From NCBI GenBank assembly GCA_015680685.1, contig MNCI01008966.1, positions 105,384 to 169,383 of the forward strand: 64,000 bases of DNA. Reading direction: 5' to 3'. Each line of letters begins with the position of its first letter. Position 1 is the stretch's first letter. Shown piece after piece: positions 56,571 through 64,000 of this stretch. A program made the translations under genes and the position numbers. This stretch comes from Gnetum montanum. Taxonomy: Eukaryota; Streptophyta; Gnetopsida; Gnetales; Gnetaceae. Below the pieces are notes generated by a model. It saw only the letters and a program-made list of their open reading frames with translations, had not been told where the DNA came from and searched no databases.

Positions 56571-57767
56571 GGAACCTTATTGAACCTTATTGAATTTTTC
56601 ATTTTCTTTTTATTTTTCACATTCTTTGAAATTTTCTTATTCTTGTATACTTTTCCATTTCTTTAATTTTTCATATTATTTTACATTTTTTAATTCTTTA
56701 ACATTTTTCATTCTTTACAATTTTTCATAATTTTTCCTATCTTTTCCATTTCTTTTATACTTTTTTTTTTCAAACCATTTGTAAATAATTTTGATTATTA
56801 ATAAGATACATTAAATAAATGTAAGATGTAGTCTAATAAAGTGAATATTTCTCTATGGTATGAAGTCATAAGAGACTGATAATTTGCATAGTGAGCTCAC
56901 ATAATCCATCCATCCATTCCATTAATAAAAGGTTCTTACCATGGCCATAATGCTATTCTTTGTCATCATACAACTAAGAATAAACTTGTGATCATTATGC
57001 TTGGATTGAAAAGTGAAGAACCAAGTGGAAATGAATAGGGTGTAACATCAAGGGGACTTGTGGGTTCTCTTTGGATTATTATTGTAAGTTCTATTATGTT
57101 ACTAAGGTTGTATTATATCCTTGTAGATTTAATGAAAAATGGGAGTAAGACTAAAATTAGTGCTACCTTCAGAGGTTGACATAGTTCAAAAACTAAAAAG
57201 AGCACAGAATAAATTTCTGGGGCTCTAATAGAAAGACATGTTACCCATGCTTGAAGGTAGATGGCTTCTTAGAAGTCTAAAAATATAATAATAAGTGCTA
57301 TAAATAAAACTTCTCCTTTGGACAATATGCCAAGTGATAATACTCCTTGTAACATTGATAGTCTTATGATTGTAATTCCAAGAGATGAAATGATGCAATG
57401 TCACTGGAATGTGGTCTGGACTTGGTTTGAATCTTGGACAGAAAGACTAATGATTACTTTTAACCACTAATAAAACACAAAAATTCATTACACCTATGGT
57501 AAGACATCTCACATCCCAATTTCTACAATCCCTTCTAAGTTCATCTCATATCACTATTTGAACTATCATAACTTGTGATTTTGTGTAACATAGAGTTATT
57601 TTCCAAATTGGTGATACTAACATGTGTGTTTTGCTAAATAGGTATGCATTACATTCAATTCCTTAAGTGCCTAAGGATACTTTTAGGTGTTGTTATACAA
57701 GGGCATTAAGGGCTAGAGCCTACTTTGGGGAGGACCCACTTATATCATTGTTGTATCTTATACCTAC
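56571..57767 (+). other. T-rich tract and spacer of host element
   Basis: After the integrase come about 190 bp of T-rich sequence made of imperfect TTTTTCAT words (56578-56775). The spacer follows and aligns with those of A and B (GTAACATCAAGGGGACTTG at 57042). The stretch 57446-57740 matches the start of the window. The host is cut at 57767 by element C. Its internal promoter, any ORF2 and its 3' LTR are not in the window. Confidence 0.7.
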
Positions 57768-58060
57768 TAATGAGTGGCTAGTATCCCTATGCTCAACCAT
57801 ATGAATCACTAAGTGTTCATACTCAATCCAATTGAATTATGTGGATTCTATGTCTTCTGGTACACTAGTCTCAAGGAAGTGAAATTACCCTAACAGTCAT
57901 TCATTGTCTTCCCAATTACACTTGTGATATGCAAAGGCATGGTTAAGTGTAGTTAAGGCATATGATTTTTATTATTTTTATGTTTTATGTTTTGGGTGTT
58001 TAAAACAATGGAAGGAATGAAGTGCTTCAATTGCTAATTTAATCTAACTAACTACACCTA
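57768..58060 (-). repeat. Truncated 3' LTR of element C
   Basis: TAATGAGTGGCTAGTATCCC at 57768 corresponds to the LTR end TGATGAGTGG of element A and continues with CTCAACCATATGAATCAC. Only about 300 bp can be aligned. The U3, palindrome cluster and TATA box seem deleted. The right boundary is approximate. Confidence 0.6.
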
Positions 58061-58188
58061 ATCTAACAATTGCTAACAATTGTTAGATTACAAAATTTGT
58101 GGTGTTCATGACACAAAATTAAACCCCATGATATGACTACTCAAATTGGATAGTACATCCTCTAATGACATGAAGATGGTTGAGAAGA

Positions 58189-61050
58189 TCAAATAGTCCT
58201 AGGTGGTGGAGGTTCTTGAGGTTTCAAAGGACCTTCACCAGCTTGAAGCACACATGATGGTTAAGGAGGCTATGGCTATCTTGTTGTGGCTGCTACCTTT
58301 GGCGGAAGGTGAAAGGTATTCAATAATGCCTTCATCTTCTCCTCCTTTCTTTGGCGATCATTCACAGTCCACATAGCATCACCAATGTGGACTAGAATGG
58401 GGATATTCCATAGATAAGGCATTAATCGGAATAGCTCCTTGACGTTGATGAACCAAGTAGCAAATTCTTTGCATTTGATATTGAACACCTTAATTGCATT
58501 TTGTAGCTCCTAGTAGTCAATCATTTTTTTGGCCAAGCCCTCGATAGTCGATCTCTAATTAATATATTTGTCCTTGAGAACCCTGAGTTCAGTATTTGCC
58601 ATTGCAAGCTTTTGCTTAGTGTCCTTGTGGTGCTTAAACTTGGCCTCATACAACAAGTACAAGTTGGCCACCTACTTTTCTAGTTTTGACCACGACCATC
58701 TGGTAGTCAACATAGCCAAGTTTGCATATCAGAGGTTGGTGAGCTCCATGTATTCAATCATCTCATCTATATACAACTTCTTCAAGCAAATTTTTGTTTT
58801 ATTGTATTGATCAACCCCATCAACAATGGGTTGCCATAATTTGTGTCCTTGCTGGAGTTACTGGAGGGTCTCATTCACCTTTTCCATCACTACTTAAATG
58901 TGTTTCTCATTTATTTCCTTCTATAGGCAAACCTAGTCTCTGTAGTGATTTTAGACTCTCTCAAATATGAGAGCTTCTAATTTTCAAGCAGCTACTTCTA
59001 TTGCAGTCTTTTGGTAAAGGGCACAAACCTCCCCCATGGAATGGTTTCTATTCTTTCTTGCTAATCTCCTTAACTTTATAATTGCTCTAGTTAGTTGCTC
59101 CTATTATTGATAGATAAAATTAGTCAATTATTGTTTATGTGCATCAACATTTTGTAGGTGATGATTTTCTACAATCAACTGAACATTCTCCTGGTGTGTT
59201 AGATCCAAGGCCTTCTGAATTTTATGCTAGGTGATCTCTATGAAGAATCAATAGAACACCATCGTCTCCATCACACTCTCAACCCCTTTCAACTTAGTGT
59301 GAAGCTATTCAAAAGCTTCATCTCTTTTCAATGCTAGGTTGAGAAATGCAGGGTTAGTAATCTGGGCTCTCAATTCAACAACTTCCATAGCCAAGCATTC
59401 ATTTAGCTCCTTAGCTATTTTGAGTTGTTCTTTCAAAATAATATTCTTATCCTTTGCCTCTAGTAGCTTCAACTATGTTGTAGTTATACTATTTGGAAGG
59501 TCAAAGACATCCGGAAGTGGTTTTCTAGTTCCTACTAGTCGGTCCAGCAGCTGTTCATGCTATGCTGTGCTTAGTCAGCTACTTATGGTTCCAATGGACA
59601 TCTACACATCTTTAAGTGTAGTTATGTCTAGTACAAATTTCATAAGTGCATTGAGTGTCTCAGCGATTCTATCAACAACCAGCTCTACTATTGTTTCTTG
59701 CCCTTGGTGTTACATCACCAATATTGTTGCCCCCTTGCCCTCCTCTAAGCATACCAAAAAGGTCACAGTGTTTCCAAAAATCTCTAAGAATTGCATTTGT
59801 TCATTGAGAGATATAGTTACCTCTATAGCACTAGGATTCGACCTCATAGATAGTTGCATTCATTGGGTAAAAAAAATGGATCCACCTTCCTCCATCTAGT
59901 TGATTATTCAGGCCACCACATTCAGGTGACTTTTCGTGGGCTAGTATGTAGATGGGTCTCCACCACTCATGCTTGCATGGTGCTCTTGCTTGCTCAAGAT
60001 CCATTCTCAAAAATCACACAACCATTGGGATGTTGTAGTGATGTCTAACACTATTTTCTAAGTGGCAAGTGAACGTGGTGATAGTTGCTCTTCTTCTTAG
60101 ATTATTGTTGTAGGAGTCTTGTCATTCATCATCTTTTCCTAATTAGTGGTCGGTGCGCATCAAACAACATTATTAGTATAGTGGGATATTCCTCCCCTTC
60201 AACATAGTTTTTTGATGAGACATGGAAAGGGGAGTGCCTTCCTTCTACGTTCATTCTTCTTAAATCACTTTTCTATGTCTAAATAGATTAGCTGTGGAAG
60301 GTTAACTGAGAATCTTCCACTCAGAGCGGCACACACATAGGAAGAAAAGATAGTGATCTTGCTAGGCCTCACCATGGGATTTACATGAAAGGCCACAATC
60401 TTGTAATGGATTCTTTTTTTTAGTGTGAGCACACCGTACTACTTACAGTTGACACCATAGCATAGCTGAATGCATTCCTTTTTAATGCTAGGATCTACCT
60501 ACATTAGAATCTTAGTGAGATTTACCCTAGTTTCAAGCAACTGAAGTGTCTTTGCAATGGCTTGCATCAAATAGGACACTAAAATTTCCTTGATCTTGAC
60601 TATTAAACTAACCTGCTTGTTACTCCAAAATAGAAATGTCTCTCCCATATACCACTTCCTGCTGAAAGTGATAATTGGCCACATGGGAGAGATCTTCAAT
60701 TAGTCATGCACCTCTTTAGGTGCTTGCTCCAAGAAAGAGCTAAAGTTCAACTCTTGAAGCACTATTTTCTAGACCTTTGATCTAATTTAGTTTAGGTATG
60801 CTTGCATCAAGGTCACCTCAAGGCTCTCTTGTTGAGTTGGTGCCTCATCCTGGTTTGAATGTTCTGTTACTACCACCTACTTTGGAATCTAACAAACAGA
60901 CTCCAATTTGACTTCCTCTCTAAGAGGTCCTATAGCATAGGTTATGATCGATTCTTCTTGGGCTTGTTCTTGGCCCCTTCCCATTCTTGGCCATTTTCCC
61001 CTTGGTTGAGATGGTTCTCCTTCCTATGTGTGTTTGCCTTTTGGTGTCAT
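58189..61050 (-). pseudogene. ORF2 of element C, broken
   Basis: Minus-strand start MTPKGKHT (61050) corresponds to MAPKRGQQ of A and B. The end PQEPPPPRTI, TGA at 58191-58189, corresponds to EEPPPPGTT. In between, MWPIITFSRKWYMGETFLFW (about 60690-60640) matches LWPILSESGAWYLGKTCQFW of element A. The stretch ATWFINVKELFRLMPYLW (about 58460-58400) matches AAWYVKVNQMFPQLPCRW. Length is again about 2.86 kb with many stops. Conservation of start, length and end over clear sequence divergence supports ORF2 having been a real protein-coding gene. Confidence 0.7.
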
Positions 61051-61485
61051 TTATAGTCATAACACATCCGTGGATTAGTAGATATAATGTGTAACTTAAA
61101 ATATTTAGATACCTTATGTTGTTAATTATTTACACTTGGCTATGATTAGACCATGGTAGATTTATTATTTTGTTAATTAATTTTTTTATTGTAAGTGTCA
61201 CCGGAGCTCATTAGAAGGGTTTAACTCCTCTAATTTGGTGTTTTAATGTTAATTTCTTAGTTAAACCTTTGTGGGAGTTAGAAAAATGTTGAAACATTTT
61301 CCATTAAAAAATGGCATGTTTGTGTCCCCCACGACTAAGAGCTTACCTTTGAGAGCTACAAGGTCAAAGAATAGAGTGATTTGGACAAAAAATTAGGAAA
61401 TTATGGGCTTGTGAAGGTTCTAGGCTCCAAAAACTACCAAAGACTCCTTGGGTGTTTAAGAGAAAATGTGAAAAGTTTAAAGGGG

Positions 61486-61566
<81 letters not shown>

Positions 61567-63239
61567 GATTTTTGTGTTGCATCGATGGGACCACATATAT
61601 GCATGGGCTCTATTGATGGTGTCTTCTTTACGGGGTTCATAAAAAAATTTTTCAAATTGTAGTATTTCAAAAAATACAAGGAATTTTTGAATGAATATGG
61701 GGTCTATGGAGTACCAAAAAAGCCAAGAATATGATGAAACCATTGAAGAGGATCTTTGAAAGCTTAAAAATTCAAAAATTTGATGGAGAATGTGTGAATT
61801 GAAGAAAATACTTAAGGAGCATGCAATCAGATGCAGAAGATGGGTACATGAAAGATTCTAATTACAATAATGCCTAAGGATAAGGTACTTAATGAACCCA
61901 ACCAAGAGATATGCAGTGGGTCTTGCCCATAGCAAGTACACGCCCTTTTTTCCCTTGCATAACCTCAACGTAAGGAGTCTATGGGCCCCATATGTGATTA
62001 ATGGTTTATGAAAGTTAAGGACCAAAAATTGGAAGATTCTACCAAAGAATTCAAGTATGTTAGACAAAGACACCAAACAAGAACATTGACACTGATAGTG
62101 AGGTGACTTATGGGAAGCATGGATGGATGATGGAGAAGGTGGAATGGAGTTCTAAATTGAGGTCATAAGAAGTTTCTTTTGGATTTGTGTTTAATTGACT
62201 TTAGAAGATCCATCCTTAGTCCAGACAAAAACTAATTATTTTCAGTGACTTTGTATTGATACTCCATGATTGATCCACCCCCTTAAGACACAAGAGTGCT
62301 CCCATAGAACAAGCATCATTCCTTAAAGAGAAGAAAAGAGAAGTAGGAAGTGAGAGAGGGCCTTAGTTAGAGGGGACCTTTAGGTATGGATAACATGTCT
62401 TTCTAGTTTCATAACCAGTGCTTGTAGCTCATTTATTTGTCTAAGGGGTGTGCTTTGAATTCCCATCATTTTTTTTATTTCTTTTGTTCTCTTACTTTTT
62501 TTTATATGAGAATTGCACCATGTAAAGATTTATTTAACTTCTTGTTTATGGTCGACACAAAATGGTAAGAAATCTATGAAAACACTCATGCATCCAAGTA
62601 GAGAAGCACAAAGAGTATTGAGTCCCCCTAAAGTCACACCATGTGCAAACCTTTGAATCCGTCCTACATCTAGAAGCCACCAAGGTCACAAATTTATTAA
62701 AGGTTTATTTAATGAAAGGAACCTCATGTTCCCAAAATGAGGAAAACCATAGAGTTTTGTAAATGGGTGGATGTCGTCAACCCACTGTCTATTCCATGAA
62801 AAAGAAACCACGCCTTAGTCATTGGTACAAAAATTCAAAAATAGAAACCAACTATTAGTAAACAAAAAAATTAAAAGTAAACCACCATTAGCAACAGCTA
62901 TAGCACCACTGTGTCCTATTGGCACAAAGCACATTTATGAATAGAAATTAGAAAATCACAGTAAAATAAAGTAAAATATATAAGAAAGTGTAAAATATTC
63001 AAGAAAAATTTAAATGTACTAATGATGGTGTAAAACAAAAAATGGTGTAAATTAGGAAAAAATTTTAAAATTTAAAAGATGTAAAATAAAAAATTTACAA
63101 AAAATAAAAATGTTTAAAATAAAAAATAGAAAAATTGAGGACCCACATATATGATTAACATGGATGGCCATCTCCCACATGACTGAGTTGAAAGAAGGAG
63201 ATTTGAAAAATTGAGAGAGTTTGTCTATCTATTGAGGCA
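61051..63239 (-). other. Spacer of element C, including a CA microsatellite
   Basis: In element orientation this contains an A/T-rich stretch (63130-62940), diverged spacer similarity (about 62000-61900, opposite the TGGGGAGGACCCACTTG segment of B), a polypurine-like motif TTAGTCGTGGGGGA (about 61340-61326) and the leader to ORF2. No palindrome cluster as clear as those in A and B was found. No coding fragment was recognised. Confidence 0.5.
61488..61563. repeat. Microsatellite (CA)38
   Basis: 76 bases of uninterrupted CA repeat, an obvious length-variable marker. Apparent valine/cysteine or histidine/threonine reading frames through it are artefacts of the repeat. Confidence 0.98.
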
Positions 63240-64000
63240 TTGCTTCCACTAGCTTGCATGGGTTCATGAAAAGGTTTGACTTGTTGCATGTTGACCAACT
63301 ACTTTTAATCCAGGCTCTTAGGTTTGTAGATCAACATGACCCCACAAGAGAACATTTCCTAAATGATGTAAGGTCCTTCCCACAATGTCTGGAACTTCAT
63401 TGAGGTATGTGTGTGGTGTTCTAGTAGGGAACCTTATCTCCTAATTGAAATTTCTATTTCCATATTCTAAGGTCATGACACTTTTTATTGAAAGCCTTGT
63501 GCACTTCATTCAAGCATAGGTCTACCAATAAATTTTCATCTAGCATGTTCAGGTTGATTAATCTTTCTTTTTATGCTAGGCTAAGGTCAAGGTCCAAGTC
63601 ATAGGCTATAAAGTGTATGGAGCTTAGATTGGATAGGCACAACTGGTAATTTTCTGTACACTAGTTCATAGGGAGAGTAGCCTATAGGAAATTTCCATGT
63701 TGAGTAGTATGCCCAAAGGGCATCGTTTAATTTTGTGCTCTAGTTTCTCCTATATTTGCTAATAGTTCTCATTAGGATGTTTATGATTTTCCTATTGGTA
63801 ACTTCTACTTGATCATTAGCTTGGGGGTGGTAGGGTGTTGTTAATTTATGTTCAACCCCAAAGAATTACATAAGCTTGTGAAAAGTAGCACCTATAAAAT
63901 GGGTTATGTTATTAGAAATTAGTGCACGTGGCACCCCAAACATGTTCACAACATTTTTTTGTACAAACTATGCAACAATGGATGATGTATAGTCGCTGAC
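63240..64000 (-). pseudogene. Integrase core and C-terminus of element C, broken
   Basis: On the minus strand from 64000: FGVPRALISNN (second catalytic D of the usual ISDNGTHF changed to N), HKLTTPYHPQAN.QVEVTNRK (third catalytic E present), a KLNDALWAY segment, GYSPYELVYRKLP (about 63690-63640) and LINLNMLDENLLVDL (about 63560-63510). The order matches the host's integrase and the Ty3/gypsy family. Several stops are present. Confidence 0.85.

Larger units (their letters stand above)
32048..57767 (+). mobile_element. Ty3/gypsy gag-pol LTR retrotransposon ('host' element), interrupted by three insertions
   Basis: Element segments are 32048-36167, 44793-47274 and 55900-57767. In order: 5' LTR, primer site, gag, protease, [insertion A], reverse transcriptase, RNase H, integrase, [insertion B within integrase], integrase C-terminus, T-rich tract, spacer, [insertion C]. 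The order protease-RT-RH-IN and the RT box FMDDFS identify Ty3/gypsy. The tRNA-Asp-type primer site and pol motifs suggest the Athila/Tat branch (inference). The 3' part and 3' LTR are expected beyond insertion C, right of the window. Every coding part has stops and frameshifts, so it is long dead. Confidence 0.85.
57768..64000 (-). mobile_element. Ty3/gypsy LTR retrotransposon C with pol and ORF2, 3' part, minus strand
   Basis: In element orientation, from the window end leftward: integrase (64000-63240), A/T-rich tract (about 63130-62940), spacer, polypurine-like motif (about 61345-61325), ORF2 (61050-58189) and a partial LTR (to 57768). It is more diverged from A and B than they are from each other. 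It is the one copy in the window showing pol and ORF2 in the same element, with ORF2 downstream of integrase. The 5' part lies beyond the window, so target duplications cannot be checked (left candidate CCTAC at 57763-57767). Confidence 0.8.

Noticed and set aside
32048-57767. Integrated plant pararetrovirus
   Set aside because: LTRs, target duplications and the order protease-RT-RNase H-integrase identify Ty3/gypsy elements. No movement protein or viral coat motif was seen.
59339-59899. Plus-strand open frame of 186 codons, serine- and cysteine-rich
   Set aside because: It lies antisense to ORF2 of element C, whose homology to elements A and B is on the minus strand. It is a shadow frame.
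61434-61743. Reading frames of repeated Val-Cys or His-Thr across the CA repeat
   Set aside because: They are produced by the (CA)38 microsatellite itself and have no other support.

Overview
This window is nuclear DNA from a seed plant. Two short intron-bearing genes sit in about 10 kb of the window, and most of the rest is old repeats, chiefly LTR retrotransposons inserted into one another. Degenerate TTTAGGG repeats, double B-box and CWC15 genes with plant-type introns, and multi-layered Ty3/gypsy nesting fit a large repeat-rich genome. A gymnosperm is my best guess, but it is an inference. There are no bacterial features and no rRNA or CRISPR; two tRNA-like stretches look like retroelement remnants, not genes. 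An assembly gap (55 N) lies at 32512-32566 and a single N at 50192.

Layout. 1-2876: 3' end of a plus-strand Ty3/gypsy element with its LTR. 2877-10240: AT-rich DNA holding an old tandem segmental duplication (about 4690-7985 and 8050-10150), a 1.5-kb segment present in only one copy, and a perfect 4 x 50-bp tandem repeat. 10240-20360: gene island, with a three-exon double B-box transcription-factor gene (+, 10934-13972) and a six-exon CWC15 spliceosome-factor gene (-, 20018-15795) arranged convergently; an unidentified exon-like reading frame lies head-to-head with CWC15. 20700-29277: a foldback element, Helitron-related repeats with a broken minus-strand Helitron protein gene, and a GC-richer minisatellite. 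29278-64000: a nested retrotransposon stack.

The stack. A minus-strand element (29278-32047) abuts a plus-strand gag-pol element ('host', 32048-57767 and beyond). The host is split by three later insertions. A (36168-44787, minus) has target duplication CATAG. B (47275-55894, plus) has target duplication ATCCC and sits inside the integrase. C (57768 to the window end, minus) interrupts the spacer. A and B are each 8,620 bp with LTR, primer site, gag and a second long ORF (ORF2) but no protease, reverse transcriptase, RNase H or integrase, so they look non-autonomous. C carries integrase and ORF2, so ORF2 belongs to the whole lineage and sits downstream of pol, in the position of an env-like gene.

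Most interesting signal. In these elements the spacer before ORF2 repeats regulatory architecture seen at the LTR: a cluster of GATATC-like palindromes just 5' of a TATA box, then an extra copy of the 3' polypurine-tract motif (CTTAGTCATGGGGG), then a splice-acceptor-like TTGCAG directly before the ORF2 ATG. ORF2 has a globular N-terminal part, a long predicted coiled-coil part and a conserved proline-rich C-terminus. All retroelement reading frames here carry stops and frameshifts.
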